A DNA stretch of 64,000 nucleotides from assembly GCA_011392765.1 (NCBI GenBank), contig WYCW01000004.1, positions 761,846 to 825,845 on the forward strand, in the 5' to 3' direction. This DNA is from Candidatus Thiosymbion ectosymbiont of Catanema sp. Cochon2018 (GTDB lineage: Bacteria > Pseudomonadota > Gammaproteobacteria > Chromatiales > Chromatiaceae). A model generated the notes under the pieces. It searched no databases. It was not told the DNA's origin and worked only from the letters and a program-made list of their open reading frames with translations. The translations under genes were made by a program, and so were the position numbers. This document shows positions 48,360-56,682 of the stretch, piece by piece. The first letter of the stretch is position 1. Each line of letters starts with the position of its first letter.

Positions 48360-49130
48360 ATGACCGAATTAGTGACAGAAGAGGAGATGATTCGCTCTAT
48401 TTGTGGCCATCTCCCGCAGCTGCTACGCAGCGATCCGGCGCTGGGCGACTATATTCTCAGCGTTACCCGCGAGCATTTCCCTACCAAGGTGGAAACGGAA
48501 GACCGGTTTACCCGGATGCTGAATGAATTGGTACGGGATCGGGAGGCCCAGAGCCGTAAATGGGACGAACAAAACCGTAAATGGGAGAAGCAACAAGCCG
48601 AGGATAAACGTAAGTGGGACGAACAAAACCGTAAATGGGAGGAGCAACAAGCCGAGGATAAACGTAAGTGGGAGGAACAAAACCGCAGATGGGAGGAATC
48701 AAACCGACACTTCGACGCAGTGAACAAGCGAATCGATCGCTCGATTGGTGCCTTGGGGGCACGTTGGGGCCTCCAATCGGAGCGGGCCTTCCGGGATGCG
48801 CTGGCCGCCATCCTGGTGGAGAGCTTCGAAGTGGAGGTGGTCAACATCGACGAGTTCGACCGTGAAGGCGAGGTATTCGGGCGTCCGGAGCAGGTCGAGC
48901 TGGACGTGATTATCAAAAACAGCGTGCTGATTCTCTGTGAGCTCAAATCCTCGATGAGCAAATCCGATATGCACATCTTCGAGCGCAAGGTCCGTTTTTA
49001 TGAGCGGCGTCATGGCAGGCAGGCGACCCGCATGATCGTGGTGTCGCCCATGATCGATGAGCGGGCACGCCGGGTCGGCGAAGAGCTGGGTATCGAGATG
49101 TACCCCGATTCCCTGAATGTGCCGGTGTAG
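48360..49130 (+). CDS. DUF3782-type PD-(D/E)XK-like protein with coiled-coil tandem repeats
   Basis: 256 residues. N-terminal helical part, then a highly charged coiled coil containing an exact-length 18-residue (54-bp) tandem repeat KWDEQNRKWEEQQAEDKR at 48558-48611 and 48612-48665 with a partial third. The C-terminal half has QVELDVIIKNSVLILCELKSSMSKSDMHIFERKVRFYERRHG, the D-x(n)-E-x-K core of the PD-(D/E)XK nuclease superfamily. DUF3782 proteins are widespread in cyanobacteria and repeat-rich genomes; activity unknown. It is inserted between proA and nadD, which are usually nearer neighbours. Confidence 0.75.
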   Translation: MTELVTEEEMIRSICGHLPQLLRSDPALGDYILSVTREHFPTKVETEDRFTRMLNELVRDREAQSRKWDEQNRKWEKQQAEDKRKWDEQNRKWEEQQAEDKRKWEEQNRRWEESNRHFDAVNKRIDRSIGALGARWGLQSERAFRDALAAILVESFEVEVVNIDEFDREGEVFGRPEQVELDVIIKNSVLILCELKSSMSKSDMHIFERKVRFYERRHGRQATRMIVVSPMIDERARRVGEELGIEMYPDSLNVPV

Positions 49131-49161
49131 CAAAACGGACGGAAACCCGAATTTACACGGC

Positions 49162-49794
49162 ATGATCGGTGTCTTCGGCGGCACCTTCGACCCGATCCAC
49201 TTCGGCCACCTGCGTCCGGCCCTGGAGATTCTCCAGGATCTGTCGCTCGACGAGATCCGCTTCGTTCCCCTGAATACTGCCGTGCACCGCGCCCAGCCGG
49301 TGGCAACGGCCAGGCAGCGTCTCGCCATGGTGCAGGCCGCGGTAGCAGACCAACCGGGGTTTGTCGTGGACGCGCGCGAGCTTCGGCGCGCCGGCGGTTC
49401 CTACTCCTACGACACCCTCGCGTCCCTGCGCCTGGAACTCGGCCCGCAGCTTCCCATCTGTCTGTTGACAGGGCTGGATGCCTTCGCAGAACTCCCTACC
49501 TGGCACCGGTGGGAGGAGATCGCGGGTATGGCACACTTGGTGGTTATGCGCCGCCCCGGGGCGGACGAAGCGACGGGTCCCAAGCTGCGGCGCTGGCTGG
49601 AGCCGCGTCTGGCCGCAGACCCCGCAGCACTGGCCCGGAGCCCCGGCGGGCTGATCCTATTGCGGGACGTAACCCAGCTGGACATCTCCGCGACGGCCAT
49701 CAGGTCCCGGATCGCGCAGGCTCTGAGTCCACGCTTCCTGCTCCCCACAAGCGTGCTGGCCTTCATTGAGCGGGAGGGTTTGTATCGCTCATGA
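49162..49794 (+). CDS. nadD: Nicotinate-nucleotide adenylyltransferase
   Basis: Forms nicotinate adenine dinucleotide from NaMN and ATP in NAD synthesis. 210 residues from ATG 49162 (E. coli 213). GGTFDPIHFGHLRPA carries the nucleotidyltransferase (T/H)xGH motif at residues 6-20, and ISATAIRSRIAQ near the C-terminus is the ISxTxxR motif. WHRWEEIAGMAHLVVMRRPG is typical. No strong Shine-Dalgarno is seen; it starts 31 bases after the preceding stop, so coupled expression is possible. Confidence 0.95.
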   Translation: MIGVFGGTFDPIHFGHLRPALEILQDLSLDEIRFVPLNTAVHRAQPVATARQRLAMVQAAVADQPGFVVDARELRRAGGSYSYDTLASLRLELGPQLPICLLTGLDAFAELPTWHRWEEIAGMAHLVVMRRPGADEATGPKLRRWLEPRLAADPAALARSPGGLILLRDVTQLDISATAIRSRIAQALSPRFLLPTSVLAFIEREGLYRS

Positions 49795-49837
49795 GCCCAA
49801 CCCGCGACCTGAACGACTCATGATCCCCTGAAGAGGA

Positions 49838-49954
49838 AGTGATGAATGATGAATGATGAGAAGATCCCTCGCTCCGCTCGGGATAGGTCTCCGTATGTTC
49901 CGGGGTTCCTGACCCTTTCATCAGTCATCATTCATCACTCATCACTCGTCACTC
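49838..49954. repeat. Inverted TGATGAATGATGAA repeat between nadD and rsfS
   Basis: AGTGATGAATGATGAATG (49838 on) is mirrored by CATCATTCATCACTCATCACT (to about 49947) around a GATCCCTCGCTCCGCTCGGGAT hairpin region. MITE-like or a common intergenic repeat, separating two genes that are normally adjacent. Confidence 0.55.
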
Positions 49955-49961
49955 AAAAAAT

Positions 49962-50315
49962 ATGCAGATAGAGCAATTGAAGCGGCTGGTCCTGAGCGTC
50001 CTCGGCGACTTGAAGGCCCGGGACGTCTCGGTTATGGATGTGCGCGGCAAGACCGTGGTGACCGACTTTATGATCGTGGCCTCCGGTACCTCGGAGCGCC
50101 ACGTCAAGGCGTTGGCCGAGACGGTCGCCTTCCGGGCCAAGGACGCGGGAGAGCCCCCTCTGGGCACCGAGGGGGTCCGGGAAGGCGAATGGGCCCTGGT
50201 GGACCTCAATGGCCTGGTGGTCCACATCATGTTGCCCAAGGTGCGCGACTTTTATAACCTGGAACGCCTGTGGTCAACACCTGCGCCGGCGACATCCGAG
50301 GTAGCTGTGCACTAG
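49962..50315 (+). CDS. rsfS: Ribosomal silencing factor RsfS
   Basis: 117 residues; binds L14 (uL14) and blocks subunit joining in stationary phase. Family features: KARDVSVMDVRGKTVVTDFMIVASGTSERHVKALAETV, GTEGVREGEWALVDLNGLVVHIMLPKVRDFYNLERLW. It follows nadD as in most gammaproteobacteria, but rlmH, the usual next gene, is absent; instead a CTAG-family repeat starts exactly at the stop codon (TAG, 50313-50315, within CTAG 50312-50315). Confidence 0.94.
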   Translation: MQIEQLKRLVLSVLGDLKARDVSVMDVRGKTVVTDFMIVASGTSERHVKALAETVAFRAKDAGEPPLGTEGVREGEWALVDLNGLVVHIMLPKVRDFYNLERLWSTPAPATSEVAVH

Positions 50316-50595
50316 GATCCTTGAAGGACCCGCATCTTTACAAATGAGTCAAGTGTGTGCACTCCCAAGGGGGCAGTTATCAAGGGGCAGGTAGCCCGTA
50401 GGATGGACGTAGGATGCGGTGAGCGCGGCAGGTCTTATCAGGATGGCACTACGAGGGGCGCGAACCGCATCTTTGGACGGTACGCCGTGCCCAACACCGT
50501 TGTTTTGTTGGGCACGGCGCACCGCCTGCCTGTCGGCAGACAGGTCCTTGGTGCGCCTCATCTCGACTCGTCGGTCTGAAGCGAAGCCTCGTTAG
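50312..50595 (-). repeat. CTAG-family repeat, copy H, starting at the rsfS stop codon
   Basis: CTAGGATCCTTGAAGG (from 50312), TTACAAATGAGTCAAG, then an interior quite different from other copies: a GTAGGATGCGGTGAGC...GCGAACCGCATC and CGCCGTGCCCAAC...TTGGGCACGGCG palindrome, and finally CGTCGGTCTGAAGCGAAGCC and TTAG at 50592-50595. Ends are of the family, cargo is swapped. Confidence 0.7.
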
Positions 50596-50603
50596 TTGTT
50601 GCA

Positions 50604-51314
50604 ATGATTGGTGATTCCAAACAAATCCGGAAGTCAGCCTCCGAGGGCGAGGTGGGGGCATTTCTGCGCCAAGTGGCAAAAACGCCGGTGCGTGCTGTGG
50701 GCGGACGTGGCCGTTTGATCTTTGCCATGGACGCCACCGCGAGCCGCAAGCCGACCTGGGACCGGGCGGTACGGATCCAGGCAGCCATGTTCAGCGAGAG
50801 CGCGGATCTGGGTGGGCTGGAGGTCCAGCTTTGTCATTACGGGGGCGTTCGGGGATTTGAGTGCTCGCCTTGGTACCAGGAGGCCGCTGCACTTCGTAAC
50901 TGCATGACCGGCGTCTCTTGCACGGCAGGGCTCACCCAGATTGGCCGGGTGCTCCGACATGCCGGGGAGGAGTCACAGCGCGGTAAGGTGAACGCCCTGG
51001 TATTCGTGGGCGACTGTGTCGAGGAGAACCCGGACGAGTTGGCCGGACTTGCCGGACAGCTCGGTCTCTTAGGATTACCCGCCTTCGTCTTCCAGGAAGG
51101 GTCCGATCCCGAAGCGGAGCGGAGCTTCCGCCGGATTGCGCGCCTGAGCGGAGGCGCCTATTGTCGTTTTGATGCGAGCAGCCCGCAAACCCTGCATGAC
51201 CTGCTGAGCGCCGTCGCAGTTTACGCCGTCGGCGGTCATGCGGCACTGGAGCAGTTCGGAAAGAAACGCGGCGGCGCAGCCCTGCGCCTGACCCGCCAGA
51301 TCATCAAAACCTGA
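50604..51314 (+). CDS. VWA-domain protein
   Basis: 236 residues from the ATG at 50604. The von Willebrand A fold is indicated by LIFAMDATASRKPTWD (MIDAS-like D-x-T-x-S), NALVFVGDCVEENPDEL in the place of the second metal-side strand, and a Rossmann-like pattern of hydrophobic strands; LSGGAYCRFDASSPQTLHDLLSAVA resembles the end of the domain. Soluble. It is followed 12 bases later by a membrane J-domain protein, so they form a two-gene unit. The start lies eight bases beyond a repeat border, so its original promoter may have been displaced or supplied by the repeat. Function unknown. Confidence 0.75.
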   Translation: MIGDSKQIRKSASEGEVGAFLRQVAKTPVRAVGGRGRLIFAMDATASRKPTWDRAVRIQAAMFSESADLGGLEVQLCHYGGVRGFECSPWYQEAAALRNCMTGVSCTAGLTQIGRVLRHAGEESQRGKVNALVFVGDCVEENPDELAGLAGQLGLLGLPAFVFQEGSDPEAERSFRRIARLSGGAYCRFDASSPQTLHDLLSAVAVYAVGGHAALEQFGKKRGGAALRLTRQIIKT

Positions 51315-51326
51315 TCTCCCCGAACC

Positions 51327-52094
51327 ATGTTCGGTCGCCTGATCATACTGATCGCCCTGGTGGGTGCCCTGCTCTGGTTCCTGCACTGGTTCAGAAGTAC
51401 CCCCCCGGAGCGGGTTGCCAAGGTGCTGCGTCGCTCCCTGCTCTGGGGCACCGTGGGTCTCCTGGTACTGCTGGCGGTCAGCGGTCGCCTGCACCCCCTG
51501 TTCGCGGCCCTCCCCGCCGCCGTTCCCGTGATCATCCGGGCCGTCAATCTACTGCGGCTATTGCCGATGATCCGGCAGGCCATGCGGGCCCTGGGGCTGT
51601 CCGGAATATCGGGGGCGACGGCGGGTGCCGGTCTCGGCGGCGGAGGGCGGACATCCTCGATCCGCACCCGTTTTCTGGAGATGACCCTGGATCTCGCCAG
51701 CGGCGAGCTGGATGGGCTGGTTCTGGAAGGACCCCTGCAGGGTCGCCGCTTGTCCGCGCTGAACCTGGAGCAGCTGATGGACCTGCTGACCCTGTGTCGG
51801 AGCCGGGACGCCCAATCCGCCGCGGTACTCGAGGCCTACCTCGACCGGGTCCGGGGCGGGAACTGGCGGGAACACGCGCGAGAGGCGGGAACAGGAACCG
51901 CGCCGCCGGCCGATGCCGGACTGACCCCGGAAGAGGCACTTGCGATCCTCGGCCTTGGGCAGGGGGCGAGCGAGGGCGAAATCCGCGCTGCTCATCGCCG
52001 CCTGATACAGAGGTTCCATCCGGACCGTGGCGGCTCGGACTACCTGGCGGCCAAGATCAACGCAGCGAAGCGGTTGCTCCTGGGTGAACAGTAG
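51327..52094 (+). CDS. Membrane-anchored J-domain protein
   Basis: 255 residues. Two N-terminal membrane segments (LIILIALVGALLWFLHWF and RSLLWGTVGLLVLLAVSGRL), a glycine-rich linker, a central region with RTRFLEMTLDLASGELDGLVLEGPLQGRRLSALNLEQLMDLL, and a C-terminal J-like domain LTPEEALAILGLGQGASEGEIRAAHRRLIQRFHPDRGGSDYLAAKINAAKRLL with the HPD tripeptide intact (about 229-231). This matches the family of small membrane DnaJ-like proteins near VWA or DjlA genes in proteobacteria; it should recruit Hsp70 at the inner membrane. Stop at 52094. Confidence 0.82.
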   Translation: MFGRLIILIALVGALLWFLHWFRSTPPERVAKVLRRSLLWGTVGLLVLLAVSGRLHPLFAALPAAVPVIIRAVNLLRLLPMIRQAMRALGLSGISGATAGAGLGGGGRTSSIRTRFLEMTLDLASGELDGLVLEGPLQGRRLSALNLEQLMDLLTLCRSRDAQSAAVLEAYLDRVRGGNWREHAREAGTGTAPPADAGLTPEEALAILGLGQGASEGEIRAAHRRLIQRFHPDRGGSDYLAAKINAAKRLLLGEQ

Positions 52095-52136
52095 TCTGAT
52101 GGCGGGGTATCATGAGCTGCACACACAGAGGAGACG

Positions 52137-52180
52137 GGGTCAGGTCATGATCCGTGACTCTTGATGGGGTAGTTTCTGAT
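52137..52180 (+). repeat. Left-end fragment of a REP-associated transposase element
   Basis: GGGGTCAGGTCATGATCC followed by GTGACTCTTGATGGGGTAG. The same block (ATCCGTGACTCTTGATCG) precedes the transposase remnant at 52648, and GGGGTCAGGT recurs at 55695 and 63835; its inverse ends the transposase copies at about 53045 and 54935. Confidence 0.6.
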
Positions 52181-52211
52181 AAAGTCTATTCGTTAACCTG
52201 GAACTCATATT

Positions 52212-52453
52212 ATGACCATTTCTGAAATCATGCCTACTATCCGGTCGCTGCAACATAGCGATAAATTTCTGCTTATGAATTTTTACTCCATGAAATCGCT
52301 AAGGAAGAAGACATTAGCCTGGATGCTATCCAAGTTAACCAAGTTAATGAACCGAAAACTATAGACGCTTTACAATCCATTGCAAAATTGGCACAACCGC
52401 TGGGACCAGGGAACTTGGCACGTAACTTCGATCACTATATCCAAGAAGGTTGA
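52212..52453 (+). pseudogene. VapB-like antitoxin with one-base deletion
   Basis: MTISEIMPTIRSLQHSDKFLLM starts at the ATG 52212; after LLM the frame shifts and the next frame continues FLLHEIAKEEDISLDAIQVNQVNEPKTIDALQSIAKLAQPLGPGNLARNFDHYIQEG to a TGA at 52451-52453. Restoring one G after ATG (about 52277) would rejoin them. It ends six bases before a PIN toxin start, the layout of a vapBC-type operon. Confidence 0.6.
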
Positions 52454-52459
52454 TATCCG

Positions 52460-52657
52460 ATGACTCTGCCAAATAGGATATTCGTCGATACGTCGTTTTT
52501 TATTGCATTGCTCAATAGTCGAGATGCTTACCATGCGGATGCATTATCGTTGCAAGAGCATACCACCAAGCAGCAGACCTACAAAATCACTAGCGAATAT
52601 ATCTTGCTCGAATTGTGTGATGGATTGGCAAAACTCAGCTATATCCGTGACTCTTGA
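52460..52657 (+). pseudogene. PIN-domain toxin (VapC-like), truncated
   Basis: 65 residues of an about 140-residue PIN toxin: RIFVDTSFFIALLNSRDAYHADAL gives the first catalytic aspartate and YKITSEYILLELCDGLAKLSY the first acidic helix (E). The frame then runs into the left end of a REP-associated transposase element and stops, so the second half with the remaining acidic residues is missing. Cannot be an active RNase. Confidence 0.7.
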
Positions 52658-52674
52658 TCGAGTAGATTCACGCC

Positions 52675-53040
52675 ATGGCCAGACCGCTACGTATCGAGTT
52701 TGCCGGTGCTCTTTACCACATCACCTCGCGCGGGAATGGGCGGGACGCTATATTTCTTGGAAGACGGTGATCGGGAGCTGTGGCTGGATGGCTTGGGACA
52801 GGTCTGCAAACGCTTCAACTGGATTGTTCACGCCTACTGTCAGATGGGGAACCATTATCATCTGCTTGCCGAAATCCCCGACAGCAATCTTTTTCCGCAG
52901 GGATGCGAGATACCGCAATCTTCGAAGCTTTGCCAGCGGGAGCTACAACATGCGAGAAATCGGCGATCATGTGGGAGTGCACTACTCTGAGGATCAGTAG
53001 AATTATCAGTCTGATCGCGAAGGCACAAGTCAAAACCTGA
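52675..53040 (+). pseudogene. REP-associated (Y1_Tnp/Transposase_17) transposase remnant
   Basis: ATGGCCAGACC at 52675 opens MARPLRIEFAGALYHITSRGNGRDAIF, the N-terminus of the family; a frameshift follows, then EDGDRELWLDGLGQVCKRFNWIVHAYCQMGNHYHLLAEIPDSN (the H-x-H metal motif, here HYHLL) in another frame, then an internal deletion leads to the C-terminal SGSYNMREIGDHVGVHYS and ISLIAKAQVKT. About a third of the usual 230-330 residues is lost. Its ends carry the GGGGTCAGGT-type sequence. Confidence 0.75.
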
Positions 53041-53059
53041 CCCTTCTCCCCGATGCCTC

Positions 53060-53616
53060 ACCGGAGGCGATTCTCCAAACAAGCGCGAATAATCCTGGAC
53101 GAAGTCCGCGGAAGGTCCTGCTCGTAACTCCAGAATCCGACGATCTGGCGAATCTGGCCATGTTGATGTGGCTTGCTTTCAGCATCAAATGAAGCAGATC
53201 GAGCGTCTTCCACGCTTTAATGTCAAATGCTTGAGCGAGTGCTCGCATGTCGCGATCATCCGTGACCGGAATGCCCAACATGTACCCATAAGCAAGAACA
53301 ATCACGTCGACGCGCGATGCGCCGAGTTCCGAGGTGATTGCATAATCCCAAAGGAACTCGTAAACGGTCGGAAGCTCCTTATTCCGCTGGGACCTGGAAA
53401 GCGTCAAGCGCTGCTTGCGGTTCTCCGAAACTTCAGCATCCCGACCCACGCGAACTTCGTTCGTAGTCGCGGGTTGCGGGCCATGCCATCATCCAACTCC
53501 TTGGCGACGTATAGACAGTACTCTTCCTTGCCGAACGGACGGAACAAGAAGAGGATGTATGCTCTTGGCCAGCCGAAATAGGTGTTCGAGTCCAGCAGGA
53601 TCTTCAACTGTGCCAC
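53060..53616 (-). pseudogene. PIN-like protein gene split by a frameshift
   Basis: The first frame begins MAQLKILLDSNTYFG...RPFGKEEYCLYVAKELDDGMARNPRLRTKFAWVG (53616-53437), and the second continues RDAEVSENRKQRLTLSRSQRNKELPTVYEFLWDYAITSELGASRVDVIVLAYGYMLGIPVTDDRDMRALAQAFDIKAWKTLDLLHLML. The DSNTYF start and VTDDRDM acidic patch suit a PIN-like RNase fold. It follows a peptidase-like antitoxin remnant on the same strand, so a two-gene toxin-antitoxin module is likely. Confidence 0.55.
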
Positions 53617-53684
53617 CGACCGCCCTTCACTTCCTGTTCGCCATCCGTCGGCCTACCGGCATCACAGTTCTCGCGCTCCTGTCC

Positions 53685-54780
53685 TCACACGAGCTCCGCG
53701 TGGATCTCGCGAGCATCCATGAGCGGAACATCGAGCACAGATTGCACGTAACCGTCCCTTCCGGTATCCCGCAGGTACGCAGCCAACACGTCGAAGAACG
53801 GGCTTGCAGCGCTTCCAAACGCAACGTAATCCTTGCCGTCGCCCCTTCCGGCCCAAACATGGCCTTGCTCACGCTGTAGTACTCTTTTGCTCAGATTCTT
53901 AGCGGCTCCGTAGATGCTCTCTTCGAGGTCCACGGACTAAACCCCGCTTTGGGCGTACTTGTTTCGTTCGTGTAGAGCGGAGATCGGGAAATCAGGTGCT
54001 CCTCGGCGATCTCATTAATCCGGTCGATTCGGTGCCCGTCGTTCTGGCTTTGACGATACGTTCATGTGCCCGTCGCGGCTCGGGAAACAAAAGCGCTCCG
54101 GCAAACGCATCGGCGTAAATCTTCTCCCTTGTCCCCTGTCAACTGCAGAGCAAGTACGTGCCCCAGTTCGTGGGCCATCCACTTGAAATCACGCCTCACA
54201 TCGAGGTTGAGGTACACGCGGTTCTGAATCGGGCAAGAAGATGTGCAGAGCGTTTCGTGGTGCCCTTCTGCCACAAAACGGGATCAGACCGTCTGTGTGT
54301 CAGTGAACCGCTTGATCAGGTGCCGATAGTCGAGCGCCTCTCGCGAAGATGCCCACGTCCTCGCCTGAGCGGCGCTGAACGTAGTCGTAATCAGCCGAGG
54401 GTTTCTTTAGGGTGGGAGGTCGGATGAATTGCCGAATGGCAGGTAGGGAACCAGCGGCTTCAGCGACAGCCCCATCTCTTCGCGCGGGCGATGTGCTTCG
54501 GTCGTCTTCGACGCACCACGCTTCGGAAATGCGATGCACCGGTTCGACCCGGATCCACGTACTACCAGGTCATTCAGGCGTAGTCCGGTTAGAAGGGCAA
54601 GCTTTCGAGAAGCTTGTCAGGCCGGGGAAGCTCTTTCCGTTGAGCCACTTGAAGCCGTTTCTGCGAAAACGTCGAGCTGCGCGCGAGGAACACCGCTGAG
54701 GCCCGCCTTTTCCATCGCGGCGGACAGTGTTTCAGGGCTAACGCTTTTCCATTGATGTGGGAGCATGCGGGTACCGTCAA
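53685..54780 (-). pseudogene. XRE/ImmA-IrrE-type metallopeptidase antitoxin, multiply frameshifted
   Basis: Fragments in changing frames on the minus strand: near 54755-54650 QWKSVSPETLSAAMEKAGLSGVPRAQLDVFAETASSG (helix-turn-helix-like start), at 54274-54062 YLNLDVRRDFKWMAHELGHVLALQLTGDKGEDL with the zinc-peptidase HELGH, and at 53933-53685 ESIYGAAKNLSKRVLQREQGHVWAGRGDGKDYVAFGSAASPFFDVLAAYLRD. Together they trace an HTH plus ImmA/IrrE peptidase of about 380 residues. Several indels make it non-functional. Confidence 0.55.
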
Positions 54781-54794
54781 CTTTTGTCAACCGC

Positions 54795-54935
54795 GAAGAT
54801 CGAGATACCGCACCGGAGCCTTTGCCGGCGGGGGCTACAACATGCGGGAGATCGGCGATCATGTGGAGTGCACTACTCGAGGATCAGTGGAATTATCACT
54901 CTGATCGCGAAGGCACAGGTCAAGACCTGACCCTT
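54795..54935 (+). pseudogene. 3' end fragment of the REP-associated transposase element
   Basis: Nearly the same as 52900-53045: GGGGGCTACAACATGCGGG...GATCATGTGGAGTGCACTAC...GGCACAGGTCAAGACCTGACCC. It encodes the C-terminal GGYNMREIGDHVECTT segment and finishes with the element's terminal GACCTGACCC. Marks a second insertion or a duplication inside the toxin-antitoxin region. Confidence 0.65.
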
Positions 54936-54949
54936 TTCCCTAACGAGCG

Positions 54950-55440
54950 TCGCTGCTCCGCTACTCGCCCACCTCTCTCAGGAGCCGCTGCACTAATTCG
55001 TCTGGAGGCGTGTACAGTTTCCCGTAGGCACCGGACTACGGGTTCTGCCTGATCGATCAATCCTGTCGCCTTCGCGCGACCGACAATTCCCAAAGTGCCG
55101 ACAATCTAAGTCCCATGGCCTTAGCACAGCCTGGCCTCCAAGTCATCGATGACGACCCGCTCCGACTTGTGGGCGAGCGCGTATGCGATCACCTGAGTCT
55201 CGCCAGCGCCCAAATCCGGCTGAGGATTTCGGTTACCGTCTCGTTATCGGCGATGGTAAAGGCAAGCGACGGCGTTGATCGCCTGGAGTATTGTGTCACC
55301 ACGGACTTGGCTCCGACTTCGCCGGCAACGGCTCTCGGGACTACAACCTGATTGGCCAACGCACCGAGGAGACCCAAATAATCGGTCTTGCCCAGCAGGA
55401 TCAGCGGTGAGGCGTTGACGACCCAACTCCTATGCACTAT
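54950..55440 (-). pseudogene. DUF3368 (PIN-like) toxin, frameshifted
   Basis: WVVNASPLILLGKTDYLGLLGALANQVVVPRAVAGEVGAKSV is an unmistakable DUF3368 N-terminus. After FTIADNETVTEILSRIWAL the frame shifts to GAGETQVIAYALAHKSERVVIDDLEARLC, and again to VGTLGIVGRAKATGLIDQAEPVVRCLRE. All segments of the about 160-residue toxin are present in order but in three frames. Confidence 0.65.
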
Positions 55441-55479
55441 GGATCTCGTCCGCAAGCTCGTTCGGGGTGACGGCAGGCG

Positions 55480-55672
55480 GGATTTACGCCGGTAGCATCG
55501 GTCCAGAACTCAGCCCGGTCAGCTCCGCAGTTCCGCCGCCTCGGGATACAACCCCCTGGGCATACCACTGCACAGCGGCGGCAGTGCGCATCTCACGGGC
55601 AAACTCGCTCGGTGCCAGACGCAGTGCGCCGAATGCCGAGGCGTCGAAGTCAAAGCGATCGTGGTGGTCAGA
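55480..55672 (-). pseudogene. UPF0175-type antitoxin remnant
   Basis: Upstream of the DUF3368 remnant on the minus strand: FDFDASAFGALRLAPSEFAREMRTAAAVQWYAQGVVS is the start of a UPF0175 antitoxin, which normally pairs with DUF3368. The following GGGTAELTGLSSGPMLPA has shifted from the expected GRGAELAGLSRAEF pattern and ends early. Confidence 0.55.
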
Positions 55673-55696
55673 GCTACCTGGGAAAGAATTACGGGG

Positions 55697-56014
55697 TCAG
55701 GTTATGATCTGTGATGGTGTGTGCTTCGATACTAAGAAGCCTGGCGGGGGATGCGCTACGCTTCCACCCTTACGCGGGCTGTGAAACGACCCATCAATTG
55801 GGCTTGATCCCTTACTTTCGAGCAGAGCGAGCGGCATTTCGAACGGTCGGCTGGAGCCTTTGTCAGGCAACTCTTCATACGAACGTGTTTGCTTAAGATA
55901 GTCCCCATGTGCCTTTTGAAGATACTCAATGTAGAGCTTAGATTGTGTCGAATTCCTCCGAGATACTATGGCGTATCCGCCGAATGTCGGCAATTGATCA
56001 TCGTTCTCGTTCAT
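55697..56014 (-). CDS. Hypothetical protein overlapping the VapC remnant
   Basis: 105 residues; the ATG overlaps the preceding stop (ATGA, 56011-56014), suggesting coupling to the PIN toxin remnant. The first 50 residues (MNENDDQLPTFGGYAIVSRRNSTQSKLYIEYLQKAHGDYLK) look coding; the rest (FEMPLALLESKGSSPIDGSFHSP...) seems to be read-through of non-coding repeat DNA up to a GGGGTCAGGT end. Likely a truncated partner gene. No family recognised. Confidence 0.35.
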   Translation of the reverse strand: MNENDDQLPTFGGYAIVSRRNSTQSKLYIEYLQKAHGDYLKQTRSYEELPDKGSSRPFEMPLALLESKGSSPIDGSFHSPRKGGSVAHPPPGFLVSKHTPSQIIT

Positions 56015-56496
56015 GATGTTTCTCCCATAAGTTCGAGTGGGGTTGTCAATATCGGAACATGCAACCCCAACAATGTATTGATTATCTTATGTGTGAGGCT
56101 TTGTTTGCGTTGGCAAGGTTTTGCAGCTCCATCAGCAAGTAATCCAACTTATGATACGATGCTAAAGCAAGGTGTAGTGCATCTCGAATGGATCCCGCGG
56201 CATCAGATGGTGCTTGAAATAGACCTGCATGATCCCTTCGATTTGGCTTGTGGGTTCAACCGCCGGAAGACTAAGGGCTAGTTCAAGGGCAGTTTGTTTA
56301 TGCGGGTTTGTTTCCTCTCTTAGTTCATCGAAGACCGCAGTGCTTGTTACGAGCGAATAGTCCTTGCTGTGTTTGTCCCACCACTGACGAGTCCAATCTC
56401 TCATGGCGATTACCGAGTGGCTGGAGTTCATCATAATAGAAACTAAAGATTGAAGTTTCTATGTAGGCAGTTTCCTTCATATGTTTCCGGAGCTTC
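56011..56496 (-). pseudogene. VapC-family PIN toxin with frameshifts
   Basis: MKLRKHMKETAYIETSIFSFYYD is a typical start; the frame then shifts to SSHSVIAMRDWTRQWWDKHSKDYSLVTSTAVFDELREETNPHKQTALELALSLPAVEP, and after MPRDPFEMHYTLL again to HLALASYHKLDYLLMELQNLANANKASHI..INTLLGLHVPILTTPLELMGETS. All PIN-domain parts are in order across about 160 codons, but at least two indels break it. Confidence 0.6.
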
Positions 56497-56682
56497 ATGA
56501 TTTAATCGCTGTTTTGGATCTGCCGACACATTTTATTAGGCGATTCGTTGGGGTTCGTTCCTCACCCCGTCCTTCGGGCTACGGCTACGGGCTACGGGCT
56601 GTTGATGGTGCCATCGCTCTCCCCGTACTACCGTGGTTAAAGGGATTTTAGTGATGAGCAACCACTATCACATTGTGGTTCG

